Shown here: positions 11,243-21,085 of the stretch, piece after piece
Position numbering within the stretch: the first letter of the stretch is position 1
Layout: the number at the start of each line of letters is the position of its first letter
Assembly: GCA_009602725.1 (NCBI GenBank)
Contig: WELB01000040.1
Coordinates: 187,207 to 214,810 of the forward strand
From: Spirogloea muscicola
Taxonomy: Eukaryota > Streptophyta > Zygnematophyceae > Spirogloeales > Spirogloeaceae
DNA: 27,604 nucleotides
Reading direction: 5' to 3'
Program-made: the position numbers and the translations under genes
Notes under the pieces: model-generated
Told to the model about the DNA's origin: nothing
Databases searched by the model: none
Seen by the model: only the letters and a program-made list of their open reading frames with translations

Positions 11243-14200
11243 CTACTTCTGCTTTCCCTGAGCCTTGCGCCGCCGCTTGCTCTTGAGGTCCTCCTCATCC
11301 TCAAAATCATCGTCGTTGTCATCAGCCTCGCCCTTCTTGCTCTTGCCCTTGCCCTTGCCTTTCCCGCTGCCTTTTGTGTCATAGTACACGACCTCCCTCC
11401 GCTGCTCGCGGCTCTTTGCTGGCGTACGCACCGCCACACTTACATCATCGTCGTCCGGCTCCTCTTCCTCGGGCTTCCAGATGACCAGCGACCTGCAAGC
11501 ACCAGCCCCAGCATCACGTTGATTTTCAGAGCTGACTTGAGGTGTTTTAAACATGGAGTCAGTCAGGCCAGTAGCACTCACAAGCTTCACTGTTAAGAAA
11601 CGCTATAGGTGCTCTCTGTTAACTGCTGCTCATCTGACAGATTCACGATTGCGCGAAGATGATCTGCCGTGATTTCAGAAATCTCAAGAATGTGGATACT
11701 GATTGCGGCCTCAGCCGGGATCAACACCATGAGAAGTGGGGAGGTTGACAAAGGTCACACCAGAAGCTGCCAGAGGCGAGGACGTCACGGCGCGGATGGA
11801 GCTTGTTGACGGGCGTGATGGTCTCAAGGCCCCGGTCCCAGACCTCTGCGGTGCGCTTGCCTGTGCTGATGTCGAAGAAGTCAATGGGGTGCAGCGCCAC
11901 GCCCCCGAAGTCCTCGCTGATGTACCGTCCAACCACAACCTGGCACTCAGACGCATCCTGCAGCACAGGGAAACCCCAGCATGGACCTCGTGCAGAAAGT
12001 CAGCAGGCCAGCCCCACAGAGCGGCTGGCTGTTGCTGACCTCCAACTCAGAAGCGCAGAGAATTGCAAGTCCAATGCGAAATTAATATCTACCCGGGGGT
12101 CCCACTGTGCGCGGAATGGGGTAAGGTGGCGATTGAAGTCGTGGCTGTGCACGATCGCGCGGCTTGGTGTCTCCAGGTCGCCGTAGATGTAGTCGTACAC
12201 ACGCAGCCGATTGTCTTGGCACGTTGTCAAGATCTTGCACCCAGTAACCTGGCCCATGTCGATGCCACAGAGGGAGGAGGATGCCAGATAAGAAAAAATT
12301 CTTGCAGACTACTCAAGCTCGTAAACACGAGCCTGCTAAGCTTCACTACTACCACTACGTCATTCTCCCAGGGACTAGAAACACCTCCATCAACTCTGCT
12401 CTACTCTATTGTGAAGCACTGAACCCTTCACCCTGCTTACATGCAGTCTGCTTTCATATTGCACTGATCTCCATGTGTGCATCAGCCGAAAGGACAATTG
12501 CGTGTTCGCCGGCCGCATCTTAAGACTCACGGGCGAAAAGTAGGCAGAGTTGACGACGCGGGGGTGTGGGAGGATGGCCCAAGGTGCGCGCTCGTCGAAC
12601 ATGCGGAAGTCCCACACCTTGGCCTGTTCGCAATTCACGGCACTAACCCCCTGAGGCCAGTGCAATCGATGTGACCTTGCCCTTGCCAGTTGATCAATAT
12701 CAAGACGCCAAACACCAACTAGAGAGTAGAAGGGCCTGAGAAAATCCAATCAGCAGACGGGTCCTGCCCATTTCGACATGCACAGGTGCTACTGGACCTC
12801 ATCAAGGTCTCTCTGGTTGCATTCAGTCAGCCCCGCTGCGGCACTCCGCCGCGCTTGAGGCTGGAGAGGCAGTGGATCTAGAGAAGAAGCAAGTAGTAAG
12901 CTGCGGCGCCATACAAAGTGGTCGTTGCCAGCAGTGATGAAAAGGTTGCAGTCGTGTGGGTGGCAGTCGACACCGACCACCTTGGTCTTCTTGCGGTGAA
13001 CCAGCGTCGCCGGCCGCGCGGCCCCAGGCGCCCGCCAGTCCACCCTGCCAAGCGGGCCGCCGCAGCTCTTGCCGCCACTCAAGCCGCCAACTCGACTGAC
13101 GGGCTGCTGCCGACATAGCTAGAGAGAGGTGCACTGGACTGCCAGCCACAGCAAGCACTCACATGTGCAGCTGGCCGGCGTCGTCGCCGACAAGCACGAG
13201 GCTGTGCTCCTGCGCGAGGTCAAAGCCGTAGAGCATGCGCCACAGCGATGCGTCGCCCTGCACATCGCACGGAGGTGCTATGACCGCCTAGGGATTCGTG
13301 GGCACTCCGAGGACACAGGGATCTGGGGCCCGAGGAGCACGCACCAGCCAGCCATGGGGGTTGAGGTCGAGCAGTGTGCGGGCCTCCGCAGCGGGGCTGC
13401 CGGCTGCAAGGTCGGTGCAGCAGAGCTTCCCGTCGGCGCCAGCGGTGACCATGTCATGGTCATTGCCCTTCTTGAATCTGCTCGTCACATGGCACCGCCG
13501 CTTGCCGTTACGACCGAAGCAGGTGTGGAGCTGACTCGCCACGCATAAAGTTGCAGCAGCAGAGCGCACATCAAATGTGAATGAGAGTTGCTTGCAGCTT
13601 CAGGACCAAGGAGGGAAGAGACGAGGTGGGGCATATCTCGCACTTGATGCCAGCAATGATGGCGTGATGCACGCCGTTGAGGTGCTCGTATGACGACGCC
13701 ATGGGCTCATCGAAGCGCCACAGCACCAGCTGCCCCTTCTGCTCGGTGGTCATCCACACCGGCCGGACGTTGCAAATGAAGGCCACGGAAAGACAACAAG
13801 GTCTGAATCCAGGATTAGTGCAAAGACAGGCTGGGACTTAGACAAGGTCAGGCGACCTCATAATCATCAAGTCGAACCTCCTCCCCATACGCTCATTCGA
13901 TATCATTCGTCCCAATGTATCAGTCAGCCTAGTATGCATTGAGAGGGAGAGGGGGAGAGATAGAGGAATAGATGGAGCCCCAAAGGATGGGAAGAAGAGG
14001 GTGGAGGTCAAGAGAGCCAAGTAGCTAGGATTTTTGGGGGGTGGAGGGGGGAGGGTTTGCATTTGGCTGCAGAGGTCTCGCGAGGTGCGCACCTTGTCTC
14101 CGGAGATGAGCATGCCGTCATGTGTCGGGTGGAACTCCATCGCCGTCACGCGACGGCTATGCACACCGCGCAGCGCGCAGTCCGCCGCACGGGGCACCGG

Positions 14201-15296
14201 CGGCAGCACCTTGACCTGCAGCCGGCGCCCGGCAGACCACCGTGGCGCATGAGGAGCCAAGGAGGAGGTGATAAGAGGGAGGGAGAAGACTTGGCGAAGG
14301 GTTAACTGGCGGTTAAGGTTTTGTTTTAGAACACTATTAGGTGCTGTCAGGGGTGTGCGGTGCTCACCGAAGGCTGGCGGCCACCTCGGGCGCGGACCTG
14401 GCGGCCCAAGGAGAGCTCGAACTTGCTGCCAGGCCGGCAGTGGCCTGCTGCTGGGATGAGACCATGCTCGGACGCTGTGCGGTATGGGCAGGTCTCCGTT
14501 GTGTGCCCTGGCGCCATCACGGCAGGCAGCGAGCGAGGAGCCGGCCTTCAGAGACCCCATTTCGCACAGGAGCCGCTAGCTCCGCAGCTCGGGGACGGTG
14601 GTGGCAGCAAGGGCGGCGGAGCTCTGACCGGGGCCCTTGCAGAGGTAGCAGTTGGCGTTGGGGCAGTCGAGGTAGACGGAGCCCACGAAGCCCGCGGCGT
14701 GGTCGGCTGCCTTGCACACCTGGCCGCCACGCCACGGCTCACATCCAGCTCAGACATCCTGATCATGCTCAAATTGGCAACGCCAGTTGTAGCTCTGGCC
14801 GCTTTCCTTGGTGGCAGATGTCAAGAAGGGGGCGTGGGAAGGTGGGAGGAGAGAGGGAGGAGGAGGGATGGAGGAGGGGAGGGACCTTGCAGACCGCCCA
14901 TGACGCGGCGGCCGCCTTCCCCCGCCCGACGGCGAGCTTGATCCTGGGCAGCCGCGACGCCCCCGGAGCCGTCGCAGCGACATTGACATCTACCGCGCCG
15001 GCACTCGCACCGGTGGCACTGCCACGGCCGTTGGCATCACCATCTGCCGCACGCTTGGCTGCCTTCCTGCCGGCGGCCCGCTGCCGTCTGCCGCCGGGGC
15101 TGAATTCGCCGTCCCGCTTGTCCTCCCCGTCCTCAGCTCCGTCCTCCAGCTCCTGCACCTCCGCGTCCTCCGCGTCCTCGTCCTCGTCCTCCTCGTCCTC
15201 CTCCGGCTCCTCCTCGCCTTCGTCGGACGACGCTTCCGGCGGCTGGGTGCTCGCCACGATGTGCACCCGCATGCTACGGCGTGCCGCCGGTGCCAT
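11243..15296 (-). CDS. DDB2: DNA damage-binding protein 2, plant type (zinc knuckles plus WD40 propeller), 12 exons
   Basis: Minus-strand exons: 15296-14886, 14719-14629, 14507-14368, 14215-14093, 13738-13644, 13477-13345, 13257-13163, 13044-12915, 12623-12531, 12248-12093, 11957-11761, 11492-11243. The sum is 1914 nt, giving 637 aa. Residues 1-135 form a very acidic Glu/Asp-rich leader. A CCHC pair follows across exons 1-3: C136-C139-H144-C156, then C161-C164-H169-C174 (CYLCKGPGHTTETC). The WD40 propeller shows HSRRVTAMEFHPTHDGMLIS, KGQLVLW, GNDHF-AKVWDFR (a WDxR box for DDB1 contact), RVVNSAYFSP, KILTTCQDNRLRVYD, HSHDFNRHLTPF, VVGRYISEDF, ITPVNKLHPRRDVLASGS and SLVIWKP. The C-tail alternates Asp/Glu with KGKGKGKSKK. 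DDB2 is the UV-lesion sensor of the CUL4-DDB1 ligase in global genome repair. The ATG at 15296 is the first in frame; a frame running further up begins only with TTG. It is longer than the Arabidopsis protein, mainly because of the acidic leader. Confidence 0.94.
13930..14060. repeat. Polypurine/polypyrimidine tract in DDB2 intron 4
   Basis: The plus strand is almost all G and A (GAGAGGGAGAGGGGGAGAG, then GGGGGGTGGAGGGGGGAG), so the transcript strand is C/T-rich before and within the intron between 14092 and 13739. A second such tract lies at about 14825-14885 in intron 1. Confidence 0.6.
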
Positions 15297-15581
15297 CGCC
15301 GCTGCCTTGGGCCTCTCGCCGGGACCCCACAAAGCGGCCTGGATCGAGGTGGCACAGCAGCACTCTTGATCGTGGCGCTGCGCAGCTGGTCAGCTGAGAA
15401 GCTGAGGGCACGCAGGCGCGCAGCAGCTAGACGGACTTAGGGAGGTCGGAGAGTAGCTGGACGAGACAGTGCGAGAAGGACTCGCGACGAGCTGAGGGAG
15501 GGAAGAGAGGGAGAAGGGGCTGCAAGTGTATCGAGCAAGCGAGCAGTTGGATGTGGGGCGACAGGAGGGTGGGAGGAGGGA

Positions 15582-15688
15582 GTGGCTCTCCCAACGGGGG
15601 CAAGAGGAAGTGGCTCTCCCAACTGGGCCAAGGGCTGTGAGAAGCCAGCTTGACAAGAATTGACAAAGGTTCGAAGGGGCCAAATAAC
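15582..15688 (-). repeat. Dispersed repeat family B, copy 1
   Basis: Read on the minus strand it gives TTTGGCCCCTTCGAACC, TGTCAATTCTTGTCAAGC, the core GCTGGCTTCTCACAGCCCTT, then TTGGGAGAGCCAC twice. It matches the copy at 25524-25605 over nearly its whole length. Confidence 0.75.
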
Positions 15689-15719
15689 AAAAGAATGCGG
15701 CTGCTGATATTGAAAGAGC

Positions 15720-15736
15720 GGCTGTGAAAGCCAGCC
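15720..15736 (-). repeat. Dispersed repeat family B, copy 2 (core only)
   Basis: The minus strand reads GGCTGGCTTTCACAGCC, the short GGCTG...CAGCC inverted repeat shared by the family. Confidence 0.55.
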
Positions 15737-15794
15737 AGATGCATACAGGTGTTCTTGACGGAGCCACAGGCTAGACAGACAGTTTCTTTGGCTT

Positions 15795-15834
15795 TGGACA
15801 TTGTCCATTTCTTTTGAGCTGGCTTTGCTAGCCC
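15795..15834 (+). repeat. Dispersed repeat family B, copy 3
   Basis: ATTGTCCATTTCTTTTGAGC followed by TGGCTTTGCTAGCCCC resembles copy 6 (CTTGTCCATTCTTTTGGGCT). Confidence 0.55.
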
Positions 15835-15960
15835 CTCTTCTCTCAAGTCCGAGAAATTGGGCAGAGGTGGATCACTGGAGGACGGGGGAAAAGGATTTTC
15901 GTGTATTTGAACAAACAAAAGGCCATATGGCCACGTACAAAGGCAAGAACTTCTGAAGAC

Positions 15961-16016
15961 GTACATCACCTACAGCAGATTGACCCGCTCGGTAACCACG
16001 GGTCATAGAGGTCGCT
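15961..16016 (-). repeat. Dispersed element family A, copy 3
   Basis: The minus strand reads GCGACCTCTATGACCC, GTGGTTACCGAGCGGGTCA and GTAGGTGATGTACGTC. It aligns with the copies at 24876-25003 and 20732-20850 but its second stem is weakened. It lies about 670 bp 5' of DDB2 and in DDB2 orientation. Confidence 0.65.
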
Positions 16017-16103
16017 AAGCGATGCCTGAATACCAGATGGCAGATACGAAGCCCTTCTGCCACCAACTAGAGCTCGCCCAGCTTTCTGGTGCAGAGCATT
16101 AGC

Positions 16104-16307
16104 CTAGGCACGCTGCAAACAGGCCGAAACTCGTCGTCGCAAGATCGACAGATATGCAGCTGGCAATCCCATCTCAGCCGGAAACGCATCTGCACGTCGT
16201 GCATAGCCTAGATTGGCAATATTCTGAAGGAGAGTGTGGAAACGAGGACCTAAACAGCCAAAGATGTCGACTGCAGCTGGCAGGAGCTGATCGCATTGGG
16301 GGTAAGT
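16104..16307 (-). pseudogene. Remnant resembling the C-terminal tail of a reverse-transcriptase-type transposon protein
   Basis: The frame reads LLPAAVDIFGCLGPRFHTLL, then RILRR-like LSILRRRVSACLQRA before the TAG at 16106-16104. The order 'VD-x-FG...L..A..ILRxRxSxxLQRx' recalls the end of algal and protist RT-bearing elements as I remember them. No catalytic RT motif is visible, and the upstream part of the frame (to 16586) has no clear family pattern. I read it as a decayed fragment. Confidence 0.35.
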
Positions 16308-16989
16308 AGTGCTGCAGCTTTCTGTGTTCTGCGCTGCCCACTGCGTGGCCAGCGATGTCCGTCGATGCTGGACCTTTATAAGCCCCCGTAACAACAACAA
16401 CATCAACCAAGGCCCGTGGTCCTCCACCAGGATGCACGCCCACAATGTCAAGTGTGCGGCGATGATGATGTCCCTGGGCATCCGTGGTGATAGGCATGGT
16501 AGGGGGGGAACTTGTTGCTCTTGCCGCTTGTCTTTGTACGTGGCCACCCCACCCCCCACATAGCTCAACAATACCCGCAGCACCATCGCCCACGCCAGCC
16601 TCAGGCGTGGGCGACGAGCGCCAGCGCCAGCCGAGTCCAGTGCCCGGACTCACTGTCGTGCCTCCACCATCAGCTCGCCGCACCGGCCTCTGCGCTGGCC
16701 ACTCTTGCCCTCTCCTTGTGCGATTCTCGTGCAGCAAGCTCGTCGCAATCATCATTTCTTCGAAGACTCCTGCCCCTTGTTTCTCTGTGCTGCCGCCCTC
16801 CTTGTCCCCAACTTTTGAATGTGCATCCTCGTCGAGCTGACCATTCACAGCTACGACTCTCTTCACAACCGACGTGACTTACTCCCTGTTCAAACGTTCA
16901 GACCTTTGGCTGCCGATCAGGTTCTGCTGATTGTCTGTGTAGGACGACGCTCTTGCTCTGTGCTGGGGCTCGTTTGCTGGTGTTGTTCT

Positions 16990-17100
16990 CCTTCTTTCGT
17001 CTTCTGTGGGCTGGCATCTCTCAGCCACAGGAATCAAATTTCCCCTTTGGAAGAGCGCCCTTAATCACTTCATACTTCTCTGGCTCGCTTCTCACAGCCA
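16990..17100 (+). repeat. Dispersed repeat family B, copies 4 and 5 in tandem
   Basis: GGGCTGGCATCTCTCAGCCA at about 17009 is followed by TGGCTCGCTTCTCACAGCCA at about 17081. TTCCCCTTTGGAAGAGCGCC between them resembles the flank of the other copies. Confidence 0.6.
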
Positions 17101-17333
17101 TCACCGTCGGGTCCCTCGCCCAAGTTTACCGGATGCGCCTGGCCGTCTCTTTGCAGCGGTCCCTAGCTTTTGCGGTCCACTTGCGCGCAGGCCGCGCTCT
17201 GGCGGCGGCCTCCGGCTTCCGTCAGGGCGACGTCTTTCCGCCTGCTAGCTACTCAGACTTGCATCTACTGACGAGAGGTTACTGAGAGTTCGCTTACTGC
17301 TGTCTCAGTCCTTAGCACTCCGACTCCTTCAGA

Positions 17334-17373
17334 CCTTGTCCATTCTTTTGGGCTGGCCTCTCCCAGCCACCAG
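17334..17373 (+). repeat. Dispersed repeat family B, copy 6
   Basis: CTTGTCCATTCTTTTGGGCT followed by GGCCTCTCCCAGCCACCAG carries the GGCTGG...CCAGCC core and the usual upstream flank. Confidence 0.6.
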
Positions 17374-18417
17374 TTAATCTGGCCGCGCTTGCTCTTAAGC
17401 GAGCCCATGTCATTTCCATGCTTAGGGACCTCTCAGTTGAGCTCTTACCCAGTTCCTCATTGAAGACCTGCTATGGCACACCACATTGGAGCCCCCTCCT
17501 AATGAGCACCCGCTAGACCGCTTCTTTGCTGCTGCGTCAGACTTTTGGTTGGACGCATTCCATGAGCCAGTCATAGTCTAGGCATATCTCAGCTCTTGTG
17601 CAGGGTGCTCCCGTGTCATCTGCATCGATCTGCCACAGCTGGCACCAACCTGCCCACATTCAGCGTGACTCCTGAAGGCTCTCTCCGAGCTGGTCATGAA
17701 TGTAACTGCCATTCCGGTGGAGCCTGCATCCATACACTCTGTGCATTGTTCATGGCTAACATTTGTCGAAGGCCACCTGGCCTTTGGGGAGTCGTTAATG
17801 CTGCCCCCTGTTTCCTGCTAACTGCTACAGGCATGGCCTTGTCCAATGATAAACCAGGGTCAGGTCTCACCCTTGAAAGCACCATCGTATGCCTGGTCCT
17901 TTCTTTGGCACTCGCCCAGTGAAGTCTTCTCCCAACTCAGAGCAGGACCTCGGCAGGTCAATGTCTTTGTCTACCCCACCAGCGCCAAAACTTTGCCTCT
18001 GTATTCTTATTTTTCTAGTTGACGGAGAGGTCGGCCGGTCTTTGTGGGCTAATGAGCTTGAGCTCGCAGCGCCATCACAAGCCTGGCCCTTAGATAGCAT
18101 GCTGCCAAAGGTGTGCTTGCTCACTTCACGCAGGACACATCTAGCGTCGGATCTGACATCAGCCCCACCTTCAACATAATCATCACAGTGCTGGCAGGAG
18201 CCTCAGCCTATTTCCCACTGGCCAGGCCGGCACAAGCAGAACCTATAGCCAAGCGCCTGGCTGAAGGCATGCTTCCTGCACAATGGGACTGTCAATATTC
18301 AGGAGAAAGATGGAAAGCATCTTAAGAAGAAAGGCTCTTCCAGAAGAGGACGATGGCTGTGATTGACCAGCTGTGATTGACCAGAAAAAGAACATCTTAA
18401 TGAACATCATAAGTGAT

Positions 18418-20408
18418 TCAATTCGTCCTCAGGCCCTTGATCCACTCCAGCTCGAGTCGGAAGGGCCCGGGGCCCCCACTGCCGGCCTGGCCGGCAGCCA
18501 CTGAGATGCCCATGCCACAGAGCCGCCTGGTGTTTATCTCGTCCGCAGTGTCCAGCACCTTGCCCTTCCACGTCAGCAAGTACCGCTCCAATGGTATCTG
18601 CCTCACACCACCAACAGGCCTCACACCACCAACAGCATGAGCAGGCAGATGTTGCAGGGCGTTGATGTACTTGTCAGGGACGCCGCCAGTGAGGAAAACA
18701 ATAAGTCACAAACCCAGATGGAACACGACCTATCACCAACAGCAGTAATTACACATAATTCTAGTGGCAAGCTGACAGGTGGTTTGACACTTGACAATAT
18801 CTATAACTGCAACAATTGATCAGTCTCGCAGGTCAAATTGTTGCAGTCAATGCCAAGTGATGCACACCTTCACCTCGTACCACTCGCCAGGGGGTGCAAA
18901 TATGAACGCCTGCCAAGTGTTCTCCTCCTCATCAACCATGCCCACCCACGACTCTGTGCGGAGCTGATGCATCGCAGGAGCAGCAAAGGAGAGACACAAT
19001 CTCACTTAAGTACATGATGTGGCAATAATGTCTCATAGAGAGTAAGGCAATGCACCAAAGCATCTCATTGTTGCACGGATGAGAATTTAGAGAGGAGCCA
19101 TGGAGGTGACGGAGGTGGAAGAGCCTTGTTCCAAGTGACAGCTTTAAGCTTTGTTGCAGGATATACGACTTGCACATTTAAGCTCTGGCTCTATAATCGG
19201 AAATCAAGTCAGCATTGAGCAAAGCATTGACATCTTGCAGCGTAGCAACTCACGCTGTGCACGTAGCAGCGGCCGTCACCACGGACGCGGAGGGCGAGTG
19301 TGTCAATTGCTTCAAGGTCTAGTGGCTCTGCAAACTGCCCGCTCAGCGGTCATCATGAGAGTCCTCAGAGTGGTCAGTATACAGAGGGAGAAAGCTCTAG
19401 CATCTGCCTACTTTGGCTCAGTCGTCCACCGTCCCCAACCTCGGCCGTCCGCAGTCCAGCGAAACCGCTGCGCTTGAGGCGCGATTGCAGCTTGCCGTCA
19501 CCGCTGGCGAGGTCCTCCGACAGTGAGCCTGTGAAGATAGCTGCAGCAACGGTGCAAGCTTCCAGTTCAGCAGGGGTTTATCAGAGCTTAGAATGAGTCT
19601 TCACAGATGCTGATCTAAGCTACAGCGCAGGAATGTCAAGCGCAGGGGCAGACACGGGCAGACACTGCACTTCAATATGGCTAGTACTTCACGTGCAGCG
19701 CTCAACTAAGGATACGAGACCAGCTCACACCATCAACCAGTCTTTTGCAACATTTCCGTTGCAAAAGACTGTGCAGTTGTGGAGTAATTCAGTTGTGGGA
19801 TAAGACAGGCCATTGAGCAGTACACGGCACAATCAGCACGGGACGGTCTAAATTTGTGAGTCCTATGATTGACGACTTCGACTTGTCAAAGCCCAAGGTG
19901 AGGGCGCTTCACCTGCTCGCTCGTCGGCTGCAGACGTCCAAGTCGCTACTGACAGGCCTGCGTAGAGCAGCGCCGCCATTGCCAGAAGCGGCCTCGCAAT
20001 AAGGGAGGCTGCAAGAGCCGTGACGCTGTTGGAGTAGACGATGGAGGTACCATATGGAGGCCGCGCGCTCTTCATCCTGCCAATTGCAAGCCGCATGCGG
20101 CATCGTCACCTCCATGCTCGGCGTCGGAGTACGGTGCCCAGCGAGCGAGGTCGGCGGCGTCGCAGAAGCGGAAGAGGTCGCGCTGCGCCGGTGGCTGCAG
20201 GGCGGCGGCGTCCCATGCCAACGCTGCACGGCCGCCACCATGCCCAAGTGGAGCTGGCTGACGTGAGGAGGGAGGACAGGCCGCAGCGGGTGCTAATCAT
20301 GCTAATTGTTACTTAGCCTTCTCTTAGCCTTGAGCTTAGCAGCGGCCATGGCGGACGCTGACCTTGCCGTGTCGCTGCCACGGCCTTCTGGGCGATGCGC
20401 CGGAACAT
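18418..20408 (-). CDS. NDUFAF1: Complex I intermediate-associated protein 30 (CIA30, NDUFAF1-like), mitochondrial, 7 exons
   Basis: Minus-strand exons: 20408-20363, 20223-20110, 19957-19913, 19540-19440, 19334-19254, 18963-18868, 18597-18418. The sum is 663 nt, giving 220 aa, close to the roughly 225 aa of the plant protein. The N-terminus MFRRIAQKAVAATRQALAWD is basic and lacks acidic residues until D, as expected for mitochondrial import. Then come FRFCDAADLARWAPYSDAEH, GSLSEDL, LKRSGFAGLRTAE, DTLALRVRGDGRCYV, TESWVG, NTWQAFIFAPPGEWYEVK, IPLERYLLTWKGKVLD, RRLCGMGIS and GPFRLELEWIKGLR. This order is diagnostic of the CIA30 beta-sandwich. NDUFAF1 acts as an assembly chaperone for membrane-arm intermediates of respiratory complex I. 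The gene is divergent from Sec62 across a 677-bp intergenic region. The acceptor of the last intron sits in a tandem CTCACACCACCAACAG duplication. Confidence 0.93.
19739..19770. repeat. Perfect 13-bp inverted repeat with 6-nt loop in CIA30 intron 3
   Basis: AGTCTTTTGCAAC, loop ATTTCC, GTTGCAAAAGACT. The arms match without error. It lies well inside the intron between exons 3 and 4, away from the splice sites. Confidence 0.85.
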
Positions 20409-20731
20409 GCCGCCGCCACGGAGCGCTCCAAAGCCGATACGCTGCCAATCTGGATGGTCCAGCTGGGCGCGTGTATCAAAATCGATCCCCTGGCTCAAGC
20501 TGCGCCGCCGCTCTCCAGCCGAGCTCGGACATCAGCTCACACAATGTCTGATGGAACGTCTAAGCAGTGGAATGGAAATAACGATATCACGGTCTCCGGC
20601 TGTAGGCTTCAGGTTTGTGTTGAGGACTTGGTCTTTCGTCGTCGGATGAGTCCTGAGGCCGCGGGGGTCCTCGAGCTCTATCTCAGCTCTCCACTGACCA
20701 TCGGCTGGCTGCCTCGGCACTCCCTCCCTCC

Positions 20732-20850
20732 TCTCTCTACGTGCTGCCTCGTGGTCACTGAGCGGGTCAGCTTGGCAGCAAGGTGGTGTACACCTGTCAC
20801 GGTGCTCAGCCTCTGTACTCAGGCCCTCCATTACCCGAACCACACCCCAT
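20732..20850 (+). repeat. Dispersed element family A, copy 1
   Basis: CTCTACGTGCTGCCTC, GTGGTCACTGAGCGGGTCAG, AGGTGGTGTACACCT and ACTCAGGCCCTCCAT align in order with copy 2. CTGA...TCAG and AGGTG...CACCT form two small stems. It lies about 235 bp 5' of the Sec62 ATG and in the same direction. Confidence 0.75.
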
Positions 20851-20938
20851 TTCCCCCCCCTCCGCCTCCTCTGCCCGCCCTCCCTCCTCCGGGTGCAACC
20901 ACCGGACAGCCCACAAGGCTCGCGCCCGGGCAGCCGCT

Positions 20939-20990
20939 GTGGGCGTGCGTCAGTGGGCGTGCGTCAGCAGTGGGCGTGCGTCAGTGGGCG
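20939..20990 (+). repeat. 14-bp minisatellite GTGGGCGTGCGTCA, 3.5 copies
   Basis: Exact units at 20939, 20953 and 20970 (a 3-bp GCA spacer precedes the third), plus a partial unit at 20984. On the minus strand each full unit begins TGACGCAC, carrying the TGACG core known for plant bZIP/TGA factors. It sits about 100 bp 5' of the Sec62 ATG. Confidence 0.85.
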
Positions 20991-21085
20991 GCGGCGAGCC
21001 AAGGTCCACGTTCCGGCGTCGGCGAGCTGTCTGCCGGCGCAGTCGGTCTGGGCGAAGGCGCGTAAGGTGCTCTGCCCCTCCCTCC

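Larger units (their letters stand above)
15297..18417. other. 3.1-kb region without an intact gene; repeats and a retroelement remnant
   Basis: The region separates the DDB2 start from the CIA30 stop. It holds most of the family B repeats, one family A copy (15961-16016), an RT-like remnant (16104-16307) and open frames that I could not assign. From about 17130 to 18400 I see only fragmented frames with no recognisable domain. A 14-bp unit (GCTGTGATTGACCA) is duplicated at 18356-18383. Confidence 0.55.
20409..21085. promoter_or_regulatory. Divergent promoter region between CIA30 and Sec62
   Basis: The two start codons face away from each other over 677 bp, so the region must hold both promoters. 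It contains family A copy 1 and the 14-bp minisatellite. An ATG-started open frame of 173 codons (20544-21065, +) runs across both, but beyond its first 60 residues it is repeat and proline-rich; I do not call it a gene. Confidence 0.6.

Noticed and set aside
10859-11596. Plus-strand 245-codon frame with a very hydrophobic LLILKIIVVVISLALLALAL stretch, looking like a membrane protein
   Set aside because: It is the antisense shadow of the DDB2 C-terminal exon; its hydrophobic run mirrors the Asp/Lys-Gly-rich tail codons.
15297-15332. Longer DDB2 N-terminus starting at 15332
   Set aside because: That start is TTG; the first ATG in frame is 15296 and gives MAPAARRSMRV, like plant DDB2 starts.
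14341-15369. Plus-strand 342-codon open frame
   Set aside because: It overlaps DDB2 exons 1-3 in antisense; its Ser-rich run is the reverse of the GAG/GAC codons of the acidic leader.
20544-21065. ATG-started plus frame of 173 codons between CIA30 and Sec62
   Set aside because: Its middle is the family A repeat and its end is polyproline and minisatellite; no domain or splice support was seen.
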